From Desulfovibrionaceae bacterium (lineage in GTDB: Bacteria; Desulfobacterota; Desulfovibrionia; Desulfovibrionales; Desulfovibrionaceae), in NCBI GenBank assembly GCA_009773665.1, contig WSYE01000021.1:1-62436 (forward strand): a stretch of 62,436 bases of DNA, in the 5' to 3' direction. The notes beneath the pieces were generated by a model. That model worked only from the letters and a program-made list of their open reading frames with translations, was not told where the DNA came from and did no database searches. Numbering within the stretch: position 1 is the stretch's first letter; the number at the start of each line of letters is the position of its first letter. Made by a program: the position numbers and the translations under genes. Shown piece by piece: positions 17,665-26,787 of this stretch.

Positions 17665-18621
17665 CTAGCGCCGCGTGGTGGCGTGAGCCTCCAGGCTGGA
17701 CTGGGCTGCGTTGTCGATGGTGTCGGCCAGCGCCATGAGCGCGTCCTTCACGGGGGACGGCTCGTCCATGAGCACCACGGGCTTGCCCACGTCCCCGGCC
17801 ACCACGGTGATGGGGTCCAGGGGCACTGCGCCCAGGAATTCGATGCCGTACTTCTTGGCCAGCTCCTCGCCGCCGCCTTTCTTGAACAGGGCGATTTCCT
17901 TGGAGCAGTGCGGGCAGATAAGCCCGCTCATGTTCTCCACTATGCCCAGGATGTTAGCCTGAGCGTACTGCAGGAAGTTGATGGCCTTGCGCACGTCCGC
18001 CAGCGACACCTCCTGTGGGGTGGTGACCACCACACACAGGGCGTCGGGGATGGTGCGCAGCACGGTCATATGTTCGTCGCCGGTTCCAGGAGGGGAGTCG
18101 ATCACCAGGTAGTCGAGCTCGCCCCACTGGATCTCGCCGATGAACTGCCGGATGGCGGAGGTCTTCATGGGGCCGCGCCACAGGACGGCCTGGTCCGGGT
18201 CCTTCAGGAGCGACTCCATGGAGACCACGTACAGGTTCTCGCCGCAGGCCTTGGGGGACACCTCGCCCTGGGCGTTACCTTCCAGGTTGCCGGAGAGTCC
18301 CAGCATGCGAGGCACACTCGGGCCGTGCAGGTCCACGTCCAGGATGCCCACCTTGTGGCCCTTGCGGGCCAGGGCCGCAGCCAGGTTCACGGTGATGGAG
18401 CTCTTGCCCACACCGCCCTTGCCGCTCATGACGAAGATCTTGTACTTGATCCGAGACAACGTGGAAGAGATGCGGGCGTCCTGCTGCTGCGTCTTGACGT
18501 CCTTTGCGGCAGATTTTGCGTCCTTGCAGTCGCCCGAGGCGGGTTTGGAGCTGCATGAGCTGGACTGCGCGCAGGTCTTGCAGGCCGACGGGTTCTCTTT
18601 TCCCTTCATCTTGATCTTCAT
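17665..18621 (-). CDS. mrp: Mrp/NBP35 family Fe-S cluster carrier ATPase
   Basis: 318 residues. Mrp/ApbC/NBP35 ATPases bind a labile [4Fe-4S] cluster between subunits and hand it to target proteins. The deviant Walker A GKGGVGKSS is at residues 67-75, DVDLHGPSVPRMLG follows, and the bridging-cluster CPHC is near residue 240. The N-terminus has a cysteine set (Cys14, Cys17, Cys23, Cys32) with the CX2CX5C spacing found in NBP35-type proteins, so a second cluster is likely. The SufB/SufC pair at 28-30 kb could supply clusters. It lies just downstream of pcm. Confidence 0.93.
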   Translation of the reverse strand: MKIKMKGKENPSACKTCAQSSSCSSKPASGDCKDAKSAAKDVKTQQQDARISSTLSRIKYKIFVMSGKGGVGKSSITVNLAAALARKGHKVGILDVDLHGPSVPRMLGLSGNLEGNAQGEVSPKACGENLYVVSMESLLKDPDQAVLWRGPMKTSAIRQFIGEIQWGELDYLVIDSPPGTGDEHMTVLRTIPDALCVVVTTPQEVSLADVRKAINFLQYAQANILGIVENMSGLICPHCSKEIALFKKGGGEELAKKYGIEFLGAVPLDPITVVAGDVGKPVVLMDEPSPVKDALMALADTIDNAAQSSLEAHATTRR

Positions 18622-18641
18622 AAAGTATTCCTCCGGACGGA

Positions 18642-19286
18642 CTACCAGGCGTGACGGCCCACAAGGTCCACGAACATGACCTGTCCCACCGTTTTGCGCC
18701 CGATCTTCCCTTCCTGTTTTCGAATGACCATAAGCATCTGGCTGCGTCGCTCCACGCCCACCGGGATGACCATCTGCCCTGGGTCGGCCAACTGGTCGAT
18801 GTAGGGGCCGGGAACCTTGGGACCGCCCGCCGTGACCAGGATGCGCTCAAAGGGCGACATCTCGGGCCAGCCGAGGGTTCCGTCATCGAGTTTCAACTGC
18901 ACGTTGCCGTAGCCCATGGACGAAAGGCGGGTCCTGGCCAGCTGGTGAAGTTCCGGCACGCGCTCCACGCTGAAGACGGTAGCGCCCATCTCGGCCAGAA
19001 CCGCCGTCTGGTAGCCTGAACCGGTGCCTATCTCAAGGACCTTCATGCCAGGCTTCACGTCCAGCAGCTCGGTCATCCAGGCCACCACATACGGCTGCGA
19101 GATGGTCTGGCCCTGCCCGATGGGCAGGGGATGGTCCTCATAGGCTTGTGGCTTCAGTGCCTGCTCCACGAAATGGTGGCGCGGGACCTTGCGCATGGCC
19201 GCCAGCACGACCGGAGAGGACAGGCCCCTGGCCATGATCTGTTCGCGCACCATGCGCTCTCTGCTGCGTCTGGGATCGATTTCCAT
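18642..19286 (-). CDS. pcm: Protein-L-isoaspartate O-methyltransferase
   Basis: 214 residues. Pcm methylates isoaspartyl residues in aged proteins so they can be repaired. The N-terminal [11 protein letters not shown] helix, [19 protein letters not shown] substrate loop, SAM motif [16 protein letters not shown] (about 86-100) and [11 protein letters not shown] are all family-typical. It begins a two-gene unit with mrp (20-base gap). Confidence 0.95.
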   Translation of the reverse strand: MEIDPRRSRERMVREQIMARGLSSPVVLAAMRKVPRHHFVEQALKPQAYEDHPLPIGQGQTISQPYVVAWMTELLDVKPGMKVLEIGTGSGYQTAVLAEMGATVFSVERVPELHQLARTRLSSMGYGNVQLKLDDGTLGWPEMSPFERILVTAGGPKVPGPYIDQLADPGQMVIPVGVERRSQMLMVIRKQEGKIGRKTVGQVMFVDLVGRHAW

Positions 19287-19463
19287 CTTGCTTTCCGGGC
19301 CTGATCGGCCAACTGACGAGAAAAATCAGATTTCCCCACGCAAGTCAACGTCTTGTCGAAATCTTCCGCCCGGATGCCGGGCCTCTCATGGAAACGTCCC
19401 AAGCTCTTGACAGAAAGTCGTTTCAGGGTTGGAATGAATAGGAATCCAAAAAGGAGAACGGCC

Positions 19464-19895
19464 ATGCTCACCGTCGGCGACCTCATGACCACCAAGGTCT
19501 TCACGCTCCTGGAGTCCGACTCCCTGTACACCGCCAAGCAGATCATGGAGATGGCCAGGGTGCGCCACGTGCCCATAGTTGACGCCAACGAATCCTTCAT
19601 CGGCCTGATAACCCACCGGGACATGCTGGCTCTGGCCGTATCCAAGCTGTCCGACATCGACACATCCACCCAGGACGAACTGGATGCGGGCACTCCCCTG
19701 CACGAGATCATGCGCACCGACGTGGCCATTGTGAGCCCCGAAACACTCCTGCGCGACGCAGCCCACATGCTCCTGGAGCACAAATACGGCTGCCTGCCCG
19801 TGGTGGACGGGAAAAAGCTCGTGGGCATCATCACCGAGGCCGATTTCCTGCGTCTGACCATAAGCCTCATGGACGCCATCGAGGGCCAGGACTGA
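19464..19895 (+). CDS. CBS-pair domain protein
   Basis: 143 residues, made of two CBS motifs and little else. CBS pairs bind adenosyl ligands such as AMP or ATP and act as regulatory modules. CBS1 is about 1-60 (VGDLMTTKVFTLLESDSLYTA, RHVPIVDANESFIGLITHRDML); CBS2 is about 75-140 (EIMRTDVAIVSPETLLRDAA, YGCLPVVDGKKLVGIITEADFL). The ATG at 19464 was chosen over 19353 because AAGGAG lies seven bases before it and homology starts there. It is monocistronic, with a terminator after it. Confidence 0.9.
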   Translation: MLTVGDLMTTKVFTLLESDSLYTAKQIMEMARVRHVPIVDANESFIGLITHRDMLALAVSKLSDIDTSTQDELDAGTPLHEIMRTDVAIVSPETLLRDAAHMLLEHKYGCLPVVDGKKLVGIITEADFLRLTISLMDAIEGQD

Positions 19896-19929
19896 AAAAC
19901 CGTTCTCCGGCCACGAGTGACAAGAGGGG

Positions 19930-19963
19930 CGCGCCCCCGGCCCGGTTACGTCCGGGGGTGCGT
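19930..19963 (+). terminator. Terminator between the CBS gene and the convergent M24 peptidase gene
   Basis: An 11-bp stem with one G-T pair (19930-19940 with 19952-19962) is followed by TTTGTCGTTT. It sits 35 bases after the CBS gene stop; the convergent peptidase gene ends 18 bases further on. The T tract is interrupted. Confidence 0.65.
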
Positions 19964-19980
19964 TTGTCGTTTCGTCCAGG

Positions 19981-21204
19981 CTATTCCACACAAATCATAG
20001 CATAGTTCTCACCCGTCAGGCACACGCCCCCCGCCGGGGTGACCTCGAAGGTGTTCTCCACGCCGACCATGCCCACCCCTGGGACGCCCATCTTGGGCTC
20101 CACGGCCATGACCATGCCCGCCTGGAAAGGCTCCTCGAAGCCCTTGGCAAGCACGGGCCAGGCATCCACCACCAGGCCGATGCCGTGCCCCAGGAAGGGA
20201 ACCTTGTTGCCCCCAAGCCCCATGAACCCCTCCGCAAAGCCATCGCGTTTGGCCCATTCCAGGCAATGCGCGTAGATCTCGGCGGGGATGCTTCCCGGCA
20301 ACAGATGCTCGGCAACGTAGGCCTGCACGTCCATGCAGAAACCGTGGGCCGAGGCCACCTCGTCCGGGATGGACTCCTTGGAACCGGCCCAATAAATTTG
20401 GGTCTTGTCCGTGACATAGCCCTCCAGGGCGAAGCCGCAGTCCACGCTCAGGGGCTGGCCCTTGCGCCACAGCTGTCCGGCGTAGCCCATGAAGGGGATG
20501 GCCGGGTGTTCGCCGCGAAGCCCCAGGGGGCCGTTGAACACGCTTGGATAGTTGCCGGAATCGCCCGCCGCGATGTGCCCCAGGAAGATCTCTTCGCCGT
20601 GGGCGCCCATGCGGATCATGCCAGGATGGCCAAGCTCGAAAAAGACCTCCCAGACCGCGTGCGACACCTGGCGTTCGTTCATGCCAACGCGCAGGCGTCC
20701 GGGCAGCAGCTCGGCCATGGCCTTAGAGTGGCGCTGGCCGCACAGGCGGATTTTGGAGAGCTCCCACTCGCTCTTCTGCGCCTGCGCGCGCGTCAGGACC
20801 ATATCGCCCGAAACGAAGCGGACGTCGCTCAGGCGTGAGGTGATGAGATTGGCCAGGTTCCAGGACAGGCCGTTCATCTCCGCCCCGACAACCTGGGAAA
20901 GAGGCGAACCGGCCTCGGCGCACAGGCCGGGGATGTCCGAGTAGGAGCGGAAGGGCACGATGGTCGTAAGAGGAGATTCAATGCGGGCGCGCTCCATGCC
21001 CTTGCGCACCATGAGCACAGGCCTACCCTCGCGCGGCAACCAGAAGACGCCGTTGCCAAAGGTTCCGGTAAGATAGTAGATGGCCAGCCGGGAAAACACC
21101 AGCAGCCCCCCGGCCTCGGGAAGCTGCGAGTCCATGAGCTGGCGGCACACTGCATGACGCCGGGAAACCTCCTCGGCGGGCATCACTTCTATGGCTTCAA
21201 ACAT
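19981..21204 (-). CDS. M24 family (Xaa-Pro type) metallopeptidase
   Basis: 407 residues: an N-terminal creatinase-like domain (about 1-160) and a C-terminal pita-bread catalytic domain. The five metal ligands can be placed: Asp in SVDCGF, Asp in YVTDKTQIYW, His in GHGIGL, Glu in AVEPKMG and Glu in VGVENTFEV. The family cleaves X-Pro bonds or related substrates; which substrate cannot be told. GGAG lies nine bases before the ATG. The start overlaps the divergent EamA transporter by 14 bases. Confidence 0.9.
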   Translation of the reverse strand: MFEAIEVMPAEEVSRRHAVCRQLMDSQLPEAGGLLVFSRLAIYYLTGTFGNGVFWLPREGRPVLMVRKGMERARIESPLTTIVPFRSYSDIPGLCAEAGSPLSQVVGAEMNGLSWNLANLITSRLSDVRFVSGDMVLTRAQAQKSEWELSKIRLCGQRHSKAMAELLPGRLRVGMNERQVSHAVWEVFFELGHPGMIRMGAHGEEIFLGHIAAGDSGNYPSVFNGPLGLRGEHPAIPFMGYAGQLWRKGQPLSVDCGFALEGYVTDKTQIYWAGSKESIPDEVASAHGFCMDVQAYVAEHLLPGSIPAEIYAHCLEWAKRDGFAEGFMGLGGNKVPFLGHGIGLVVDAWPVLAKGFEEPFQAGMVMAVEPKMGVPGVGMVGVENTFEVTPAGGVCLTGENYAMICVE

Positions 21205-22078
21205 AGCTGGTACTCCGGTAAACGTTTACGCATACGCCGCCCTGGTGACGGCGATGCTTCTTTACGGCGGTTCCTTCGTGGCCATGAAGGCCGCTATCCA
21301 GGTTCTCGATCCCTGGCTGATCGTGCTCGGTCGCATGCTGCTGGCCACTGCGGCCTTCAGCCTCTTCTTCAGGCGCATCCCGCCCATGGGCGACGTGCGC
21401 CGCCACCTGCCCAAGCTGCTGGTGATGGCCCTGTGCGAACCGTGCCTCTACTTCGTGTTCGAGGCCAAGGCCCTCACCCTCACCCAGGCGTCCCAGGCGG
21501 GGGTCATCACGTCGCTTTTGCCGGTGATGGTGGTCTGCGCGGCCGGACTCTTCCAGGGGGAGCGCACCTCGCGCCTGGGCTGGCTCGGGCTGTGCCTGGG
21601 CGTCTCGGGAGCGGTCGTCCTAAGCGTCTTCGCGCCCGAAGACCCATACTCGCCAGACCCCATGCTCGGCAACCTCCTGGAGTTTGCGGCCATGGCCTGC
21701 GCCACGGTGTACACGCTCATGGTCAAGCATCTGGTGCGCCACTTCTCGCCGCTCTTTCTCACGGCCTTCCAGGTGGTCACCGGGGCGGTGTTCTTCACGC
21801 CCGCCCTGCTCATCTCGCCCTGGCCCGGATCGCTTGGCTGGGAGGCCCTGGCCGCCATCGGCTATCTCGGGCTCGGGGTGAGCGTGGGAGCCTATTCGTT
21901 CTACAACTACTGCCTCTCCAAGCTCACCGCCGCGCGGGTGGCCGGGGCTGTGAACCTCATCCCGGCGTTCACCCTGGCGCTCGGCTGGCTGCTGCTTGGC
22001 GAGACAGTGGCCGGGTGGCAATGGCTCGGAATCGCGCTGGTTCTGGCCGGTGCGCGTCTGAGCGGACATTCCCCTTGA
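21191..22078 (+). CDS. EamA/DMT family transporter
   Basis: 295 residues with about ten membrane segments in two repeated halves, each an EamA domain (about 14-145 and 160-290). The first half opens with AALVTAMLLYGGSFVAMKAA, the second with LEFAAMACATVYTLMVKHL and ends with LIPAFTLALGWLLLGETVAGWQWLG. These drug/metabolite exporters move diverse small molecules; the substrate is unknown. The start at 21191 is the only one that keeps helix 1 intact, although its Shine-Dalgarno is weak. It is divergent from, and overlaps, the M24 peptidase gene. Confidence 0.9.
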   Translation: MASNIAGTPVNVYAYAALVTAMLLYGGSFVAMKAAIQVLDPWLIVLGRMLLATAAFSLFFRRIPPMGDVRRHLPKLLVMALCEPCLYFVFEAKALTLTQASQAGVITSLLPVMVVCAAGLFQGERTSRLGWLGLCLGVSGAVVLSVFAPEDPYSPDPMLGNLLEFAAMACATVYTLMVKHLVRHFSPLFLTAFQVVTGAVFFTPALLISPWPGSLGWEALAAIGYLGLGVSVGAYSFYNYCLSKLTAARVAGAVNLIPAFTLALGWLLLGETVAGWQWLGIALVLAGARLSGHSP

Positions 22079-22170
22079 GGACGTCCTCGCTTTGCGGTTA
22101 GAAGGGCTGGAGCGGGCCGTATCTGCCCGCGTTTCACGCAAACAGTATTTTGACGTAAAGGCGGCAGAAC

Positions 22171-22590
22171 ATGCTCGTAGGCGACGCCGACATGCGCCAG
22201 GCTCTTGCCGGGTGCTCTTCCGTGGCCATCGTCGGGGCCAAGGACAAGCCCGGCAGCCCCGTGGACCGGGTGGGGCGCTATCTGATCGAAAGCGGTTTCA
22301 CGGTCTATCCGGTGCACCCCGTGCGCAAGGACGTGTGGGGGCTCACCACCTACGCAAACCTCGAAGACATTCCGCATCCCGTGGACATCGTGGACCTTTT
22401 CCGGGCCGCAGACAACTGCCCCGAGCACGCCCGCGAGACTCTCAAGCTCTCCACTCCGCCCAGGATATTCTGGATGCAGTCGGGCATCTTCAGCTTCGAG
22501 GCCCGCTCCATCCTCGTCGGATCGCCCATCAAGGTGTTCGAGGACCTCTGCCTGATGGTCGAGCACCGTCGGCTGTTCCATGCCGACTGA
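22171..22590 (+). CDS. CoA-binding domain protein (YccU type)
   Basis: 139 residues, essentially one Rossmann-type CoA-binding domain: SSVAIVGAKDKPGSPVDRVGRYL near the N-terminus, then YPVHPVRKDVWGL and VDIVDLFRAADNCP. These match YccU-like proteins, whose biological role is undefined. The stop codon overlaps the first codons of the next gene, so it begins a three-gene overlapping cluster. Confidence 0.9.
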   Translation: MLVGDADMRQALAGCSSVAIVGAKDKPGSPVDRVGRYLIESGFTVYPVHPVRKDVWGLTTYANLEDIPHPVDIVDLFRAADNCPEHARETLKLSTPPRIFWMQSGIFSFEARSILVGSPIKVFEDLCLMVEHRRLFHAD

Positions 22591-23047
22591 TATGAGCCAG
22601 GAACCGAGCGCTTTCGAGTGCCGCCGTTGCGGCCACTGTTGTCAGGGCGAGGGCGGCATCGTGCTCGCGGTCAAGGACCAGGAACGCCTGGCCGCGCATC
22701 TGGGCATCGCCGTGGCGGAGCTCCTGGCCGAACACACCACCAGCAAGGGCGACAAGGTGCACCTGGGCGTGCGGGAAGACGGCTTCTGCCTCTTCTTCCA
22801 GGACGGCTGCGCCATCCACCCCGCCCGGCCCGACATCTGCCGGGCCTGGCCCTATTTCCGGGGCAACCTGCTGGACGACTCCAGCTGGGAGATGTCCCTG
22901 GAGTACTGCGCAGGCATCAACCCCAACCTGTCGCATCAGGAATTCGTCCGCCAGGGCCTGGAAGCTCTCAAGAAGCAGGACGTCGGCGTCACCGGCGACC
23001 CGGACGCGCCCTGCGCCCTGCGTCTGGACGGGATAGGCAAGCCGTGA
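22580..23047 (+). CDS. YkgJ family cysteine cluster protein
   Basis: 155 residues. The pattern CRRCGHCCQGEGG at the N-terminus and GCAIHPARPDICRAWPYF in the middle is the cysteine set of the YkgJ family, thought to bind zinc or an iron-sulfur centre. Function is unknown. An alternative ATG at 22592 would lose four residues. It overlaps both neighbours: the CoA-binding gene by 11 bases and the J-domain gene by a GTGA. Confidence 0.9.
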   Translation: MPTDMSQEPSAFECRRCGHCCQGEGGIVLAVKDQERLAAHLGIAVAELLAEHTTSKGDKVHLGVREDGFCLFFQDGCAIHPARPDICRAWPYFRGNLLDDSSWEMSLEYCAGINPNLSHQEFVRQGLEALKKQDVGVTGDPDAPCALRLDGIGKP

Positions 23048-23817
23048 ACGTCACCGAGGCCCATCGCATCCTGGGCCTGCCACCCGACGCCGGGCCGGAG
23101 GAGCTCAAAAAGAGCTATCGCCTGCTGGCCTTCCGCTACCACCCCGACCTGCACCCCGGCGACGCTCTGGCCAAGCGCAAGTTCCAGCATCTGAACGAAG
23201 CCTATCTGTTGCTCAAGCAGGTCATGGCCGAAGGCCCGCCTAAAGGCGCGCGCCGCCCGGAAAAAGAGCAGCCCAAGCCCGACGCCACCACGCGCAAAAA
23301 AGCCAAAAGTGCCTACACCAAGGCATCCACCCAGGATACCCAGAAGACCAACTACTACTTCCGGCGCGAAGACGTGCTCCAGGACCTGCTGAAAGACGCC
23401 TTCGCCCGCCAGGTCTTCGAGGACATCTACAACGAACTGCACAAGCCGGGTCCCCAGGGCCAGTCGACGGGCCAACCCCAGGGCGCACCAAGGAGTTCCA
23501 CCAGCCGCACCCTGGACGTGCGCGTGGGCAAGTCCAAATGGTCCATGGACCTCTCAGAGGGCGTGCTCGGCGGCATCAAAGGGATGCTGCTCAAGCAGCT
23601 CGACGACGAGCAGACCGTGCAGGTGCCGCCCACCAGCATCCTGCCCGGCTCAAAGCTTCGGGTCGGCGTTTCGCAGGGGCTCTCCGGCGAACAGAAAACT
23701 GTAGAATTCACCCTGCCCCGCGACTACACGCTGGGCCAGTCCATAAGGCTCAAGGGGCTCGGCCGCAGGCTCGGCCCCTGGAAGGGCGACCTGTACCTGC
23801 GCCTGACCATCGGCTAA
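23044..23817 (+). CDS. J-domain co-chaperone with DnaJ-like C-terminal domain
   Basis: 257 residues from the GTG at 23044, which overlaps the previous TGA stop (GTGA). Residues 1-60 are a J domain with the HPD tripeptide in YHPDLHPG, so it should stimulate DnaK ATPase. A charged linker (about 65-115) leads to a C-terminal domain (about 155-257) resembling a DnaJ substrate-binding fold: VPPTSILPGSKLRVG, FTLPRDYTLGQSIRLKGLG. It lacks the G/F region and zinc fingers, so it is not canonical DnaJ. The longer open frame to 22618 is a shadow over the cysteine-cluster gene. Confidence 0.9.
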   Translation: MNVTEAHRILGLPPDAGPEELKKSYRLLAFRYHPDLHPGDALAKRKFQHLNEAYLLLKQVMAEGPPKGARRPEKEQPKPDATTRKKAKSAYTKASTQDTQKTNYYFRREDVLQDLLKDAFARQVFEDIYNELHKPGPQGQSTGQPQGAPRSSTSRTLDVRVGKSKWSMDLSEGVLGGIKGMLLKQLDDEQTVQVPPTSILPGSKLRVGVSQGLSGEQKTVEFTLPRDYTLGQSIRLKGLGRRLGPWKGDLYLRLTIG

Positions 23818-23891
23818 ATTCTGAAAGCCGGTAAATTTTCAACTACTGAAGCTTTTCCAGATTTGAACTTTGTCATCTGTTGGAGACTCTT

Positions 23892-25691
23892 ATGAAGAAT
23901 TTGAAGATTGGCGTCCGGCTGGTAAGTGGCTTTCTTATTGTATCGCTCCTGTCGCTCGCGATTGGCCTCATCGGCATCTACACTTCAAATATTCTTGAGA
24001 ACGACATCCAACAGATGAACGACCTTGTCTACCCGTATTCCGTCAATCTCGGCATTGTTAAGGCCCAGATGAAAACAATTGTCGAATATCAGAAGACAAT
24101 GCTCGTTAAAGATGCTCCCGAAGAAGTGAAGAAGGGCCTGGACTCGCAACTCGCGACTGCGCGCGATGCCTACAGGCAGGCATTCAAAGTGATTGACGAG
24201 CTGCCCTTGGATAAAAAGGATTCAGATAAGCTCAAAAATCTGAAGAGCCTCATGCAAGCTGGTCGCGCCTCGAATGATGCCTTTTTCATGGCCGCAAAGG
24301 AGAACAACTACGATAAAATGATCGACATCGCCTTTAATATCCTACGGGATGTGCAATCGAAGTCCGATGCCGCCATCGACGAGATCCTCAATGACCAGAA
24401 AAAATTGTCCACACAATTGACTGCCGATGCCAAAGCGCACGTGAAGTCTTCAGAGATATGGATGAGCGTCTCCATAGCCGCAGGATTCGTGATTTCCATC
24501 TGCCTTGGGCTTCTGCTCACCCGGAGCATCACCAAGCCCCTGAACGCCTGCGTCACCTTCGCAGGCCACGTCTCCGATGGAAAGCTCGACGAGTACCTCA
24601 CCATAGACAGCAAGGACGAGACCGGCATCCTCTCCACCAGTCTGAACCATATGGTGGAGGCCCTGAAGGAAAAGATCGCCGAGGCCAACGAAAAGAGCAG
24701 GCAGGCGCAGATTGAATCAGAGAACGCCAAGATCGCCACACAGCAAGCCCAGGCCGCCAAGGAGCAGGCCGAGCGAGCCAAGGCTGAGGGCATGCTCCAG
24801 GCGGCTAACCAACTTGAAAACGTGGTGGAGATTGTCACCTCGGCCTCTGAAGAACTGTCTGCCCAGATCGAGCAGTCGAGCCGTGGCTCGGAGGAGCAGG
24901 CCCGCCGCGTTGACGAGACCGCCACGGCCATGGAAGAGATGAACGCCACGGTGCTGGAAGTGGCCAAGAGCGCCTCCAACGCTGCCCAGACCGCCGACGA
25001 GGCCAAAGCTAAGGCCGAGGACGGTTCCAGGGTGGTGGGCCAGGTGGTCAGGGGCATCGAGGACGTGCAGCGGCAGTCCCAGGAGATGAAGGCCGACATG
25101 GGTACCCTGGGCAAGCAGGCCGAGGGCATCGGCCAGATAATGAACGTCATTTCCGACATCGCGGACCAGACCAACCTCTTGGCCTTGAACGCCGCCATCG
25201 AGGCCGCCCGCGCGGGCGAGGCCGGCCGGGGGTTTGCAGTTGTTGCTGACGAGGTGAGAAAGCTGGCCGAAAAGACCATGACCGCCACCAAGGAAGTGGG
25301 CGACGCCATCCGGGGCATCCAGGACGGCACCAAAAAGAACATCGAGAACGTGGAGCGCTCCGCCAAGACCATTGAGGATGCCACGGGCCTGGCCGTCAAG
25401 TCCGGAGAATCCCTGAGAGAGATCGTCACCCTGGTGGAATCCACCTCAGACCAGGTGCGATCCATCGCCACGGCCTCGGAGCAGCAATCCTCGGCCAGCG
25501 AAGAGATCAACCACAGCATCGAGGAAGTGAGCCGCATCTCATCCGAAACCTCCGACGCCATGCGCCAAAGCGCCCAGGCCGTGGGCGATCTGGCCAATCA
25601 GGCCCTGATACTGAAGAACCTCATCGAGAACATGCAGTCCGAAGGAGGCGGCCAGAAGACGCTTTCTTCCGGCATAAAGGCCCTCTCCTAA
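23892..25691 (+). CDS. Methyl-accepting chemotaxis protein
   Basis: 599 residues. Membrane helix 1 at about 10-30, a periplasmic four-helix-bundle sensor (about 33-187), helix 2 at about 190-212, a HAMP domain (about 213-265), a coiled coil and the cytoplasmic signalling domain whose hairpin tip runs from [16 protein letters not shown] through [17 protein letters not shown] (about 420-460). It senses an unknown ligand and signals through CheW/CheA. No C-terminal CheR-tethering pentapeptide is seen. The ATG at 23892 follows GGAG; an upstream in-frame TTG is less likely. The sensor half is far poorer in GC than the signalling half. Confidence 0.94.
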   Translation: MKNLKIGVRLVSGFLIVSLLSLAIGLIGIYTSNILENDIQQMNDLVYPYSVNLGIVKAQMKTIVEYQKTMLVKDAPEEVKKGLDSQLATARDAYRQAFKVIDELPLDKKDSDKLKNLKSLMQAGRASNDAFFMAAKENNYDKMIDIAFNILRDVQSKSDAAIDEILNDQKKLSTQLTADAKAHVKSSEIWMSVSIAAGFVISICLGLLLTRSITKPLNACVTFAGHVSDGKLDEYLTIDSKDETGILSTSLNHMVEALKEKIAEANEKSRQAQIESENAKIATQQAQAAKEQAERAKAEGMLQAANQLENVVEIVTSASEELSAQIEQSSRGSEEQARRVDETATAMEEMNATVLEVAKSASNAAQTADEAKAKAEDGSRVVGQVVRGIEDVQRQSQEMKADMGTLGKQAEGIGQIMNVISDIADQTNLLALNAAIEAARAGEAGRGFAVVADEVRKLAEKTMTATKEVGDAIRGIQDGTKKNIENVERSAKTIEDATGLAVKSGESLREIVTLVESTSDQVRSIATASEQQSSASEEINHSIEEVSRISSETSDAMRQSAQAVGDLANQALILKNLIENMQSEGGGQKTLSSGIKALS

Positions 25692-25718
25692 GAGCATCGC
25701 ACATGCATAACACGGAAC

Positions 25719-25886
25719 ATGCGTCGCGACCACTCGGGCACTCTGCTGCAACTAATGACCTTCACCATCCCTTATGAGGAGTTCGGCCTTGACATCCTTC
25801 GGGTGCAGAAGATCATCCGCATCATGGAGATCAACAGGGCGTCCTCTGCGATATGGCGACTTCTTCGAAAAGTAGGGCAGCCATGA
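25719..25886 (+). pseudogene. Remnant of a CheW-like gene
   Basis: A 55-codon frame that translates between 25746 and 25838 as LQLMTFTIPYEEFGLDILRV, then QKIIRIMEINR, the N-terminal strand pair and helix of CheW. After that the frame loses homology (ASSAIWRLLRKVGQP) and stops. CheW is normally about 150-180 residues, so this is a truncated remnant. CheW couples chemoreceptors to CheA, and the fragment lies directly downstream of a chemoreceptor gene, where an intact cheW would be plausible. The following gene's start overlaps its end. Confidence 0.75.
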
Positions 25887-26314
25887 GTTGCAGAATGCTG
25901 CTCACAACGCTTCTTGTGACGCTTCTAGTGACGCAGGCCGCACAGGCGCAGCGTGTGGGCGGCCCCTGCTCCTATGCGGATTTTCCGGGAAAGATCGCTA
26001 TTGTGGCCGTGGAGCCCGTCCCACGTGTGGGCGCTGGTGCGCCCGGCCTGCCCTATCAGCCGCACCGGGTGGTCTTCACGTTCACTCCCACGGGAGCCGT
26101 GAACCACGTCCTCTACAAACCTGCGAAGACCTACGAACTGACCCTCGCCGGAGGCGAAGCCCCTGGCCCCGCGTTCCTGAAGAAGTACGGCGTCCGACCG
26201 GGCGCGCAGTTCAAGACAGAACTGCACCTCATTACCGCCGGGACCTGTTCGCCCATAGTCTTCACCTTCCACGGCATCGACGTGCACGACAGGTTCGAAC
26301 TCACACCGCGCTGA
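25883..26314 (+). CDS. Secreted hypothetical protein
   Basis: 143 residues from the ATG at 25883. A signal peptide is clear (MSCRMLLTTLLVTLLVTQAAQA), with cleavage likely after AQA. The mature protein of about 120 residues has two cysteines (CSYADFPG and GTCSPIVF) that could form a disulfide, and a beta-rich pattern (HRVVFTFTPTGAV, SPIVFTFHGIDVHDRFEL). No family is recognised. An ATG at 25853 would add ten residues ahead of the signal peptide. It overlaps the cheW remnant. Confidence 0.7.
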   Translation: MSCRMLLTTLLVTLLVTQAAQAQRVGGPCSYADFPGKIAIVAVEPVPRVGAGAPGLPYQPHRVVFTFTPTGAVNHVLYKPAKTYELTLAGGEAPGPAFLKKYGVRPGAQFKTELHLITAGTCSPIVFTFHGIDVHDRFELTPR

Positions 26315-26492
26315 CACGGTCGGCTCATCGGCATGCACCCAATTGCGGCTTCCGGAAAATCAGCCGATTATCCGTTTTCTCCCGGAATTTCTCGACATGA
26401 CAATCCTCCCAGGTTAGGAAGAGGCAATTCTTGAAAACTGTGAGCCCAGGACTGCGGACACCGTCCGCCTTCAGGGCCGGGAGGCAACACAC

Positions 26493-26786
26493 ATGCACAA
26501 GGAACATTTCTCAGATACCCTGTCCGCTGAAATGCGGGAAATCGTAGCCCATGCCCAGGCCCTGGTGGAAGCAACAGGCGGGGAAGTGGACGAAAAAATC
26601 CGCAAAGCCCGGGCCGACCTCCAGGAACGCCTGCACTCGGCCAAGGACACGTACGGCGAACTGGGAAGCCTCATCCAGGAAAAAGCCAAGGTCGCGGACG
26701 CGATGGTGCGCGACAAGCCCTACCAGGCCATGGGGGGAACCTTCCTGGCTGGATTGCTGCTTGGCTGGTTCATGACCAGGAAATAA
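26493..26786 (+). CDS. DUF883 (YqjD/ElaB-like) membrane-anchored protein
   Basis: 97 residues: a long amphipathic helix (about 10-70, HAQALVEATGGEVDEKIRKARADL) and a C-terminal membrane helix with a glycine pattern (YQAMGGTFLAGLLLGWFM). This is the YqjD/ElaB arrangement; in E. coli these are inner-membrane, ribosome-associated, stationary-phase proteins. It is the first of three small genes matching the yqjD-yqjE-yqjK order. Confidence 0.88.
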   Translation: MHKEHFSDTLSAEMREIVAHAQALVEATGGEVDEKIRKARADLQERLHSAKDTYGELGSLIQEKAKVADAMVRDKPYQAMGGTFLAGLLLGWFMTRK

Positions 26787-26787
26787 C

